64,000 bases of DNA from Cytophagales bacterium WSM2-2 (GTDB lineage Bacteria; Bacteroidota; Bacteroidia; Cytophagales; Cyclobacteriaceae): assembly GCA_015472025.1 (NCBI GenBank), contig BNHL01000001.1:1399501-1463500 (forward strand). The letters are read 5' to 3'. The translations under genes were made by a program, and so were the position numbers. Within the stretch, counting starts at the first letter, position 1; every line of letters starts with the position of its first letter. Shown in pieces: positions 26,771 to 35,431 of the stretch. Under the pieces are notes generated by a model, which saw only the letters and a program-made list of their open reading frames with translations, searched no databases and was not told where the DNA came from.

Positions 26771-27856
26771 ATGAAAACGAATTTCTTACTGCTGATGGTT
26801 CCGCTCGTTTTATGCGCGGCTAATTCTTTTGCCACTATTCGTACTGTAAGCAACGATGCCAACAATCCCGCCCAGTATGCGGATGTGAATGCTGCAATCT
26901 CTGCAGCCACTGTCGGAGATACGATTTACGTCAATGGCACACAGTACCTCTACTCTGATTTCACAATTACGAAAAAACTGGTACTGATCGGTGCGGGATA
27001 CAATTCGAGTAATCAATTCAATCTCATCACCCAGGTCAATTCCATTTATCTATTCAGAGACGGTGGCGTGAATGACGCTTCCGGAACAGTGATCACCGGA
27101 TTCAGAATCAATAGCGGAATAGGCCTGAGTCTTTCCGGTACGAGCCAGACCATCAATAGTGTGAGACTATTCAGAAACATGATCAGGGGGATAGACAGCT
27201 ATCCAAACGGTTTCAACAACTGGACGATTTACAATAACATTTTCACCGGCAGTATCAATGGTCGCAGCGCCTCAAGCAATGTCATCATTCAAAATAACAT
27301 CTTCACTGCCAACAATGGTATAGGAAATTTCAATCAAAGCTCTGTCGTAATCGACCACAATCTTTTTATTCATGGGGGCTTTGGTGGTCTTCAATACGCA
27401 ACCATCACCAACAACATCATCACCAGTTCCGATGGCACAACTGTCATGGATGGCTCTACTAATTTTTGCACGTTCAATGCCAATCTCTCTCTCTCTTCTA
27501 ACATCGGACCGGGTGCACCGACAAATAGTTTTTTGGGAGGCAGCAACACCGGTGGCACAAATCAAGTAGGAGTTAATCCTCTATTTGTAAGCAACTCGGA
27601 CTTTAACAATTACAACAACGTCTTTAACTACAGATTGCAAAGCGGATCTCCGGGTCACAATACAGGAACGGATGGTACAGATCTGGGTATCTATGGCGGA
27701 ACTTATCCATTTCCCAGCGGAGGCGCTGCAGGCAGTGGCTATGACACCAGCGCTCCTCCTCCCATTCCTCAAGTCACCGGGATGAATATTCAAAATGCAT
27801 CTGTGCTACCGGGCGGCCAGTTGAAAGTAAGCGTGCAGGCTACTATCAATAACTGA
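26771..27856 (+). CDS. Secreted right-handed beta-helix protein
   Basis: 361 residues. Signal peptide ending SFA (about residue 21). 'ADVNAAISAATVGDTIYVNGTQY' is the classic opening of parallel beta-helix proteins, followed by Asn-rich coils ('NVIIQNNIFTANNGIGNF', 'VIDHNLFIHGG', 'ATITNNIITSSDG'). No T9SS C-terminal domain; it ends 'LKVSVQATINN'. 35 bp upstream of the large T9SS adhesin and likely in one operon with it. No pectinase or lyase active site could be identified. Confidence 0.75.
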   Translation: MKTNFLLLMVPLVLCAANSFATIRTVSNDANNPAQYADVNAAISAATVGDTIYVNGTQYLYSDFTITKKLVLIGAGYNSSNQFNLITQVNSIYLFRDGGVNDASGTVITGFRINSGIGLSLSGTSQTINSVRLFRNMIRGIDSYPNGFNNWTIYNNIFTGSINGRSASSNVIIQNNIFTANNGIGNFNQSSVVIDHNLFIHGGFGGLQYATITNNIITSSDGTTVMDGSTNFCTFNANLSLSSNIGPGAPTNSFLGGSNTGGTNQVGVNPLFVSNSDFNNYNNVFNYRLQSGSPGHNTGTDGTDLGIYGGTYPFPSGGAAGSGYDTSAPPPIPQVTGMNIQNASVLPGGQLKVSVQATINN

Positions 27857-27891
27857 TCAGGTAATAGCTGATCGCGATAGCTGCATCGCTC

Positions 27892-30800
27892 ATGAAATCA
27901 CTTACAATTTTTCTGTTGTTGTTTACCGTTCATTCGTTTGGTCAGACCATCAAACGGGCTGAATACTTTTTCGATACTGACCCGGGCAAGGGAAGCGGGA
28001 CATCGTTGAGTGTTACCCAAGGCTCATCGATCAACGCGTTGCATACAGTCAGCATTGCTTCACTCGGCAATGGTCCGCATACCTTCAGCTACCGCGTGCT
28101 CGACAGCAATGGGGCATGGAGCCATGTTGCCACCAGGACTTTCTTCATCATTACTCCAGTCGTTTTTGTAAACGCCTCTAGCATTAAGAAAGCGGAATAC
28201 TTTTTTGATCATGATCCCGGAAGCGGAAGTGCTACACCGCTCAGCATTACAACTGCAAATTCTCAAGACAATAATTTTGTTTTGAATATCAGCAGTCTCA
28301 CTCCGGGGTTTCATCAACTGTGTGCGCGTTACCAGGACAATTTGGGCCGTTGGTCAATGTTTGCCCAGCGTACATTTTATATTGCACCCGCGGTCATCTC
28401 TTCTTCGTCTTCGACACTAAAAAAAGCTGAATACTTTTTTGACTCCGATCCGGGTACAGGACATGCCATCACTATGCCTATTACTGCTGGTAGTACGGAG
28501 AATAATTTGTTTACCATCGACCTAAGCTCGCTGAGCCCGGGGTTTCACCAACTCATGATTCGCTATCAGGACAATCTTGGCCGATGGTCGCTCTCCACGA
28601 ACAGATCGTTTTATATTGTATCTCCTGCAAGCCTTGTAACAACATCCGCTGTAAAGAAGGCCGAGTATTTTTTTGACCATGACCCGGGCACAGGCCATGC
28701 AACACCGATATCAATAACATCGTCCGCTTCACAAGACAATAATTTCATAATTGATATCAGTGCACTTCCTTCCGGTTTTCATCAATTGGCTGTTCGCTAC
28801 CAGGACAATCTTGGTCGTTGGTCGGCATTCACCAACCGTACTTTTTATGTACTTCCTGGGAATATCGTTTCGCCAACATTGCAGAAGATTGAATACTTTA
28901 TTGACTCTGATCCAGGCATCAATCATGGCATCAATTTTAATTTCACTCCATCGGCATCCGTAAATCAACTTTTTACAATCGACCTTGGTGCTACTCCTTC
29001 CGGAAATCACGTTTTGTATGTCCGCACCAAAGACTCCAGTGGCTACTGGAGTGAACCGGTTGTTTCAGCGCCCTTCACAATTCAAAGTTGCACAGCACCT
29101 GCTGCTCCGCCAGGAATTGATGGAAGCCGGTGTGATTCCGGAAGTGTAACTCTTTCAGCAAATGGTGCAACAGGTAGCCAGCAATATCGGTGGTATGACG
29201 ATGCCACGATCAACGCTATCAGTTTTACAGGACCTTCCTTCAGCACACAAAGCTTGAACAGCAGCAGAGATTACTACGCAAGCATTTTTGATCCTTCTAC
29301 CGGATGCGAAAGCAATCGGACAAAAGTAACGGCCAACGTTACGATCATACCAAAGCCAATACTGAGTCCCAGTGGAGCCCTCACACTTTGCCAGGGAAAC
29401 AGCGTTTCAATCGCTGCTCCTGCTGGTTATGCGACTTATGATTGGGGCAGTGGGCCAAGTACGGTACAGCAAATTACTGCGTCAACTTCAGCAAGCTATA
29501 CTGTTAAAGTCAGCGATGGCACCTGCACAAGTGCTGTGTCAGATCCGTTGGTACTTACCATTGTGCCTGTTCCTGTTAAGCCTATCATTCAGGCTTTGGG
29601 TAGTACAACAATTTGCGGAAGTGGATCTGTGACCCTGACAGCACCGGCCGGAGCACAAAGCTACTTATGGTCAACAGGTGAAACGACTTCGCAAATTGTG
29701 ACCAGTCTGTCAGGAAATTACTCTGTACAAATCAGTGATGCGAATAATTGTCAAAGCGTTCCATCTCCCTCTGTTGCTGTGCAAGTGTTGGCAACTCCAA
29801 CTAAACCTGTTGTCACCGTCACCGGCTCTACCGTTTTGTGCAATAATTCTTCAGTGATTTTATCAGCACCAGTTGGTTATACCATCTATCAATGGAGCAA
29901 TGGTGCAGCAACACCGGAGGTCATCGTTTCTACGCCCGGAAATTACTCGGTTACCGCAGGCAACGGTACTTGTACCAGTCCTTCCTCAGACCCAGTAACA
30001 GTAACAGCAGGTATCCCCCCATCCAAGCCCGTTGTCCAGATTACAGGCAGCACTTCTATTTGTGGAAGCGGGTCCGTGACTTTAACCGCGCCCATCGGTT
30101 TCTCCAGGTATCTCTGGTCCGACAACTCCTCTAACCAGACCTTAGTAGCTAATGCTGCGGGCAACTATTCTGTACAAGCCTTCGATTCCAACAATTGTCA
30201 AAGCTCTCCCTCTGACCAGGTCGTAGTGAAAATAGTTTCTGTACCGACGAAGCCGGCAATTACCGTGATCGGGGCAACTTCTCTTTGCATCAACTCATCC
30301 GTAATCCTGTCTGCACCACAGGGTTTCTCGAATTATCAGTGGAGTGATGGCTCCATTACGCAGCAAGTCGTTATTACAACTGCCGGAAACTATTCTGTTA
30401 AAGTCGGTAACGGGCCGAATTGCCTGAGCGCTTCGTCCGATGCTGTAACTGTAAGTCTGACCAATCTGCCATGTAATTCAAGCGGAGGGAATCCGGTCAA
30501 CACGCCACCATCGATCACGAGTTCCACGATCGATATTCCAGCAGAAACGAAAGGCACCTTCGACCTGAAAACGCTAATCACCAAAGGGTCAGCCGGAATC
30601 GACTTCAGCACCTTGCGAATTGTTTCTGCTCCTGCCAGCGGTGTAAAAGCCATAATTGATGGCTCATACAATCTCATTCTTGACTATACTGGAAACTCGT
30701 TTTCGGGAAAAGAAAATATAGACATCCGGATCTGCGACTCATTGAATAGTTGTACTGAACGTATGCTCGTGATCGATGTTGTTGCCTCCATTGTTGTTTT

Positions 30801-31071
30801 CAATGCCGTATCACCGCACCCCGATGGTTTGAATGATTTCTTTCTGTTAAAGTACATCGACAAAATAGAGGAAACGAAAAAAAATAGAGTCACCATAGTG
30901 GATCGCTCTGGAAATGAAGTCTTCTCGATTTCAGATTACAATAATTCTGATCGTGTTTTTGATGGCCACGATAATCAAGGGAAAGAACTCCCATCAGGAA
31001 CTTATTACTACCGGATCGACTTCGTCAGCGGTCGCCCTACACTCAGTGGATTTTTATCACTTAAACGATGA
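27892..31071 (+). CDS. Large T9SS-sorted multidomain adhesin (gliding-motility-type C-terminal domain)
   Basis: 1059 residues, signal peptide ending SFGQ. Residues about 20-400 hold five ~95-residue repeats each starting K-K-A-E-Y-F-F-D-x-D-P-G. An Ig_7-like Cys domain follows ('CTAPAAPPGIDGSRCDSGSV'), then five ~74-residue Ig-like modules starting at Pro-Lys-Pro or Thr-Lys-Pro with a 'SYLWS.GET' or 'YQWS.G' core; these pair into a duplicated 149-residue block. Then comes a cadherin-like segment ('NTPPSITSSTIDIPAETKG'). The end ('NAVSPHPDGLNDFFLLKYI' ... 'VTIVDRSGNEVFSISDY' ... 'ELPSGTYYYRIDF') is the CHU_C gliding-motility-associated sorting domain (type B T9SS signal). Expected at the cell surface. 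Ligand unknown. Confidence 0.9.
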   Translation: MKSLTIFLLLFTVHSFGQTIKRAEYFFDTDPGKGSGTSLSVTQGSSINALHTVSIASLGNGPHTFSYRVLDSNGAWSHVATRTFFIITPVVFVNASSIKKAEYFFDHDPGSGSATPLSITTANSQDNNFVLNISSLTPGFHQLCARYQDNLGRWSMFAQRTFYIAPAVISSSSSTLKKAEYFFDSDPGTGHAITMPITAGSTENNLFTIDLSSLSPGFHQLMIRYQDNLGRWSLSTNRSFYIVSPASLVTTSAVKKAEYFFDHDPGTGHATPISITSSASQDNNFIIDISALPSGFHQLAVRYQDNLGRWSAFTNRTFYVLPGNIVSPTLQKIEYFIDSDPGINHGINFNFTPSASVNQLFTIDLGATPSGNHVLYVRTKDSSGYWSEPVVSAPFTIQSCTAPAAPPGIDGSRCDSGSVTLSANGATGSQQYRWYDDATINAISFTGPSFSTQSLNSSRDYYASIFDPSTGCESNRTKVTANVTIIPKPILSPSGALTLCQGNSVSIAAPAGYATYDWGSGPSTVQQITASTSASYTVKVSDGTCTSAVSDPLVLTIVPVPVKPIIQALGSTTICGSGSVTLTAPAGAQSYLWSTGETTSQIVTSLSGNYSVQISDANNCQSVPSPSVAVQVLATPTKPVVTVTGSTVLCNNSSVILSAPVGYTIYQWSNGAATPEVIVSTPGNYSVTAGNGTCTSPSSDPVTVTAGIPPSKPVVQITGSTSICGSGSVTLTAPIGFSRYLWSDNSSNQTLVANAAGNYSVQAFDSNNCQSSPSDQVVVKIVSVPTKPAITVIGATSLCINSSVILSAPQGFSNYQWSDGSITQQVVITTAGNYSVKVGNGPNCLSASSDAVTVSLTNLPCNSSGGNPVNTPPSITSSTIDIPAETKGTFDLKTLITKGSAGIDFSTLRIVSAPASGVKAIIDGSYNLILDYTGNSFSGKENIDIRICDSLNSCTERMLVIDVVASIVVFNAVSPHPDGLNDFFLLKYIDKIEETKKNRVTIVDRSGNEVFSISDYNNSDRVFDGHDNQGKELPSGTYYYRIDFVSGRPTLSGFLSLKR
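29611..30478 (+). repeat. Duplicated 149-residue two-domain block inside the adhesin gene
   Basis: 'ICGSGSVTLTAP' (from 29611) recurs as the same residues from 30058, 447 bp (149 codons) later. Each is followed by a module containing 'NNSSVILSAP' or 'INSSVILSAP', so an A-B domain pair has been duplicated to A-B-A'-B'. Confidence 0.75.
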
Positions 31072-31075
31072 GGTT

Positions 31076-31993
31076 ATGATTGAAAAATCTGCCCTGATAA
31101 AATTGGTTCTACTCATCGTCACTTTCTGCCATATGACTTGTTCCTTCGCACAGCAAGATCCGGCTTACGCACAGTATCCCAACAATCCATTTGTAATCAA
31201 TCCTGCTTACACGGGTTTTAACAACCGGTTAAATGCGAATGCACAATATCGCTCCCAATGGAGCGGAGTGGATGGTCATCCGGAAACATTCAATTTTAAT
31301 GCACATATCTCGGTCGCTGAAAATAAGGCGGGTATCGGGGCGATCGTTGTACAAGACAAAGTAGGTGAAAACACCACGTCAGAAATCTCGGCAACAGGAG
31401 CGTATAAACTTAAGCTGGGCGGAGATAAACTATTCTCATTTGGGATGCAGTTCGGAATGATGCAATTCAAGAACAATAATTCCGGTCTCAATCTTCAGGC
31501 TGGTGACCCTTATTTTGCCGGCTATAATGTCTCCCATTTCAATACCGGGGCAGGCGCCATGCTGAAAACAGACCGATATATTGTCGGCTTATCTGTTCCC
31601 AGGTTAATGCCTGTCTCCGTAGACCAGGGAAAAGGGCAAAGCATTTTGGTCTACGATCGCACCTATTATTTGTATGGCTCCTATATGATTTTTCTCAACG
31701 AACGCGTTCGTTTGCGGCCCGCGGCTTTACTTCACACTTCTGATAAATTCAAAGGCGCTGTTGATCTCACGGCTAATTTGCAAATAGAAGAATTCTATAG
31801 TGCCGGTATTTTCACCCGGAATTTCAATACTTATGGACTGTTGATGCAATTAGTGGTGAAGCACTATCGCTTTGGTTATGCCATCGAAATACCCGGATCA
31901 AAAACGGCCATCCCCTTTACCACGCATGAATTCATGATTGGAATTTCAATAAGCGCCCTCAAATTCCACGAACAATCTTATTCGGTCTTTTAG
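31076..31993 (+). CDS. PorP/SprF family outer-membrane protein
   Basis: 305 residues from the ATG at 31076, 4 bp after the adhesin stop. The longest reading starts at 30914 inside the adhesin and is rejected. Signal peptide ending CSFAQ, then 'QDPAYAQYPNNPFVINPAYTGF', the hallmark opening of PorP/SprF proteins, a 'YRSQW.G' motif and beta-barrel strands to the end. In T9SS organisms, genes of this family commonly sit directly after a CHU_C-bearing adhesin and are needed to export or anchor it. The pairing supports that role here. Confidence 0.9.
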   Translation: MIEKSALIKLVLLIVTFCHMTCSFAQQDPAYAQYPNNPFVINPAYTGFNNRLNANAQYRSQWSGVDGHPETFNFNAHISVAENKAGIGAIVVQDKVGENTTSEISATGAYKLKLGGDKLFSFGMQFGMMQFKNNNSGLNLQAGDPYFAGYNVSHFNTGAGAMLKTDRYIVGLSVPRLMPVSVDQGKGQSILVYDRTYYLYGSYMIFLNERVRLRPAALLHTSDKFKGAVDLTANLQIEEFYSAGIFTRNFNTYGLLMQLVVKHYRFGYAIEIPGSKTAIPFTTHEFMIGISISALKFHEQSYSVF

Positions 31994-31999
31994 TTTTTT

Positions 32000-32007
32000 T
32001 ATCTTTG
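32000..32007 (+). promoter_or_regulatory. Candidate -7 box before the MORN/TonB-like gene
   Basis: TATCTTTG fits TAnnTTTG, 18 nt before the ATG at 32026. No -33 TTTG is obvious. Confidence 0.35.
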
Positions 32008-32025
32008 AAGCATTGATCTGAGAAG

Positions 32026-33096
32026 ATGCGCTTCCATCACTTAATACCGGGGATATTATTACTAAATCTTTTATTCAATTCTGTTTTTGCACAGTCTCCG
32101 CGGACTCCACATGATCCTGTTAAGCTGAATTTCTACTACAACTTGAAGTGGGAACTGACCACACCTGAAAAATCTGCATATCGAAGAGAGGCGTATTTTG
32201 ATTTGACGGACATGGTCTTCGATGGTGTCTTTTCCGATTACACCAAAGACAATAAGCTGATAGCTGATGGAAGTTACTATCATGGAGTAAAGAGTGGAAT
32301 TCATAGTGAGTACAACTCCGACTTTACTATAAAATCAAAGGTGGAATACTCGGATGACGATTTTACGTTTTGGGAATGGACGGACGCTGAAAATGGTGAA
32401 GTCAAAAATGGAACAGGTAAATTTAAACTTCGCTACTATTATTTTGTTGAACTCGATGCACAGCTGACGTGGAAGCAAGGCTGGCTAAGCGGAGAGTTTC
32501 AGTTTGGCAAGAGAGTAGGACGATGGATTTACACCGATATGCAAAATGCGAAAACAGATGAAGAAACCTACGAGCGCGGCAAGTTTGTAAACCGGGTACA
32601 CTATACGAAAGGGGATTCTATTAAGACCAGTTTGCGAAAACCTGTTTACCTGTCATTAATCCCCCTGAACACTGAAGCTCTGATCTGCGATAAAGACTCG
32701 TTCACGAATTTGACTCAATACTTCGAAAAGTATATTACCTACCCGGCCGATTTTCAGCGAAATATTACTTACCCCGGTGGCATCAAACGATTGTTGACAC
32801 TGATAACTCAGATGATTTATATTCAAGACCGATACCTTTGCGTGATTGGATTTCGGTTTGATGAACATGGTCAGGTGACAAAAACATCAATTGAACGTTC
32901 TATCGACCGCGCAACAGACGACCGGGTTCTTGAAGCCTTCCAGCTCCACGCTAAAAGGTTGTTGCCGGCCATAATGAATGGCAAGCCTTTTCCAACAGTG
33001 AATTTTTTACCTGTCTCCGGAGGAAAAGAATGGCTCAAATTGCTTGAGGAAAAGCCAAGCTCCTGGTTTTTGGATTACTCCAATTTCTCAAATTAA
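32026..33096 (+). CDS. Exported protein with MORN/YwqK-like repeats and a TonB-C-like end
   Basis: 356 residues; signal peptide ending FAQ. The middle holds repeats of the 'dG.y..G...G.h.ey' kind ('LIADGSYYHGVKSGIHSEYN', 'LSGEFQFGKRVGRWIYTD'), as in YwqK/MORN proteins. The last ~60 residues ('FRFDEHGQVTKTSIERSIDRATDDRVLEAFQLHAKRLLPA') follow the pattern of the TonB C-terminal fold. No membrane anchor besides the signal. Function unknown; an envelope-associated binding protein is plausible. Ends 1 bp from the convergent PBP gene. Confidence 0.6.
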   Translation: MRFHHLIPGILLLNLLFNSVFAQSPRTPHDPVKLNFYYNLKWELTTPEKSAYRREAYFDLTDMVFDGVFSDYTKDNKLIADGSYYHGVKSGIHSEYNSDFTIKSKVEYSDDDFTFWEWTDAENGEVKNGTGKFKLRYYYFVELDAQLTWKQGWLSGEFQFGKRVGRWIYTDMQNAKTDEETYERGKFVNRVHYTKGDSIKTSLRKPVYLSLIPLNTEALICDKDSFTNLTQYFEKYITYPADFQRNITYPGGIKRLLTLITQMIYIQDRYLCVIGFRFDEHGQVTKTSIERSIDRATDDRVLEAFQLHAKRLLPAIMNGKPFPTVNFLPVSGGKEWLKLLEEKPSSWFLDYSNFSN

Positions 33097-33097
33097 T

Positions 33098-35431
33098 CTA
33101 GTTTCTGATATCAAACGGCTCATCAACACGAACCGAGTCAGGCTGCTGCTTGCCCGCATCAATTGAAATATCCAGACCCGAAGAAGGTCGCTTGAACTGC
33201 CCCTTGGTAATACCTGTGGACGGATCATCATAGACTTTCATCATAAACTTCGCCCAGATTGGACGTGCTGTGCGAGCTCCCTGGCCAAAATCCCACGATG
33301 GAAAATGAACTGCACGCTCATCACCGCCAACCCAAATTCCCGTTACCAGATCATGAGTTACACCCATATACCAACCGTCAGATGCATCATTAGTTGTTCC
33401 GGTTTTTCCACCGATCTCATTGCCTTCACGAAGTTTCAACGGAAGACCTGTTGACGTTCCGCCTTGCTCTTCCACTCCACCTCTCAACATATATACCATC
33501 TTAAAAGCTGTCTGTTCGTTGATTGCTTCTTTGGTTTTTGGCACAAAATTTTCAATCACATTTCCGTTTTTATCTTCGATACGAGTGATGAAAAAGGGCT
33601 TGGTGTTAATACCTCCATTCACGAAAGTGCTGTAGGCGCCCACCAGTTCATAGAGAGAAACGTCACTTGTACCCAGGCAGAGCGAAGGCACCGCGTCCAG
33701 TTTACTTTCGATTCCACAGCGATGCGCAAATTCAACAACATTTTCTTCGCCCAGCATTTGCATCATCTGGGCTGTAATTGAATTGACGGAGCGAGCCATA
33801 GCCTGGCGTATCGTCATGGTCTTGCCTGTTCCTTTGGGAGGGCCATCACCATTGGCCGGGTACCACGGTGGTTGTCCGGGAATTTTAAACTGTGGCGAAA
33901 TATCACGCCTTGTAAAAGCAGGAGAGTAACCCTCTTCCATTGCCAATCCATACACAAATGCTTTAAATGTTGATCCCGGCTGACGCTTGCCTTGTCTCAC
34001 GTGATCGAACTTGAAATATTTGTGATCCACCCCTCCAACCCACGCTTTGATATGCCCGCTGATTGGATCCATGGCCATTAATCCCGTTTGCAAAAACCGT
34101 TTATAATAATTGAGTGAGTCATAGCTGCTGAACAATGTATCGCGTTCTCCTTTGGTTGTATAAATAGTCATTGGCTTCTTCAGCTTGAGCATGATTCGCA
34201 AAGAATCGGAGTTCTCGCCATACTTCTCGGCATACACACGATAAGCCTCCGTTTGTTTGATTCGCCTCGCCAGAAAATCCTTGATTTCGTGGCCGTCTTC
34301 ATCTACCCACGGATTACGACCGCGTTTTTTCCATTCTGCAAAAAATTCATCTTGCAGGGGACGCATACTTTCGGTCATCGCCTCTTCGGCATAACGTTGC
34401 AGCCTGCTGTCGATGGTTGTATATATTTTTAATCCTGAGTTGTACAGATCGATGCCTTTGCTGTTGCAATAGTTGAGTAAGTAATTTCCCAACACTGTGC
34501 GGAAGTAAGTTGCCAATCCCTGATTTTGGTTAGGCACGCGAAAAGTCAAATCAATCGGCAGTGCTTTGATCGAGTCAAACTGCTTTTGAGTTTTGATTTT
34601 GTACCCATGCTTAAAGATTTTATAGAGAACTTCATTTCTCTTCTTCAAAGCGTTGTTGGGATTCCGTTTGGGGTTGTAGAACGAAGGAGCCTGAAGCATA
34701 CCCACCAAAACGGCAGATTCCTGCAAGTTTAGACTATCGGGATTCTTATTAAAATAGGTCTTAGCAGCTACTTTTATTCCAAAAGCATTACTGCTAAAGT
34801 CAGAGGTGTTCAGGTACATCGCCAGAATTTCCTCTTTAGTGAAATTTCTTTCCAGGTCAATGGAAATGATCCATTCTTTTGTTTTCTGTATGACCCGTCT
34901 CGGCAGTCTTCCAAGCCTGGCCAACGGTCCATCCAGATTCCTGTCGGAATTTTGTGTATAAAGGTTCTTGGCCAACTGTTGGGTAAGCGTACTGCCGCCA
35001 CCTGCACTGCTGAATGTGATAACTCCTTTGATCACACGGAAAAAAGCAAGCAAATCAAGACCGGAATGATTTTCGAAACGATGATCCTCAGAAATTTTCA
35101 GTGTGTTAATCAATTCAGGTGAGAGTTCACTGTAATGAACCTGACTCCGGTTATAGCGATAGTAAGAACCGAGGGAAACACCATCGGCAGAAATCACTTC
35201 TGACGATAAGTCGTTTTCAGGATTCTCTACATCATGAATACTGGGCATACCACCGTATAGCCCAAAGAGGTCAATGTTTACTGTGAAAATATAGAAGGGC
35301 ATTCCAATGGCAAAAACCAAAAACGCAATCCACAAATACTTGGTGGCCTTGGGAATCCACGGCAGCTTCATTTGAAGCAGCTCGCTGATTTTACTTTTGG
35401 TAGTTTTTGTCGAAGAACGTGAGGTACTCAT
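33098..35431 (-). CDS. mrcA: Bifunctional penicillin-binding protein 1A
   Basis: 777 residues, class A PBP: an N-terminal helix (about 30-52), a GT51 transglycosylase domain with catalytic Glu in 'KISEDHRFENHSGLD' (E115) and 'GGGSTLTQQLAKNLY', then a transpeptidase domain with 'GSTFK' (SxxK), 'SVN' and 'KTGTT'. Polymerises and cross-links peptidoglycan at the inner membrane. The ATG at 35431 gives a 41-bp overlap with the upstream sprE/porW gene; an in-frame ATG at 35369-35371 (MKLPWIPK) would remove the overlap and a Ser/Thr-Lys-rich tail, so the start is uncertain. Confidence 0.92.
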   Translation of the reverse strand: MSTSRSSTKTTKSKISELLQMKLPWIPKATKYLWIAFLVFAIGMPFYIFTVNIDLFGLYGGMPSIHDVENPENDLSSEVISADGVSLGSYYRYNRSQVHYSELSPELINTLKISEDHRFENHSGLDLLAFFRVIKGVITFSSAGGGSTLTQQLAKNLYTQNSDRNLDGPLARLGRLPRRVIQKTKEWIISIDLERNFTKEEILAMYLNTSDFSSNAFGIKVAAKTYFNKNPDSLNLQESAVLVGMLQAPSFYNPKRNPNNALKKRNEVLYKIFKHGYKIKTQKQFDSIKALPIDLTFRVPNQNQGLATYFRTVLGNYLLNYCNSKGIDLYNSGLKIYTTIDSRLQRYAEEAMTESMRPLQDEFFAEWKKRGRNPWVDEDGHEIKDFLARRIKQTEAYRVYAEKYGENSDSLRIMLKLKKPMTIYTTKGERDTLFSSYDSLNYYKRFLQTGLMAMDPISGHIKAWVGGVDHKYFKFDHVRQGKRQPGSTFKAFVYGLAMEEGYSPAFTRRDISPQFKIPGQPPWYPANGDGPPKGTGKTMTIRQAMARSVNSITAQMMQMLGEENVVEFAHRCGIESKLDAVPSLCLGTSDVSLYELVGAYSTFVNGGINTKPFFITRIEDKNGNVIENFVPKTKEAINEQTAFKMVYMLRGGVEEQGGTSTGLPLKLREGNEIGGKTGTTNDASDGWYMGVTHDLVTGIWVGGDERAVHFPSWDFGQGARTARPIWAKFMMKVYDDPSTGITKGQFKRPSSGLDISIDAGKQQPDSVRVDEPFDIRN

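Noticed and set aside
30914..31075. N-terminal extension of the PorP/SprF gene into the adhesin gene
   Set aside because: The internal ATG at 31076 begins a proper signal peptide directly before the PorP/SprF opening; the extension is out of frame with, and covered by, the adhesin.
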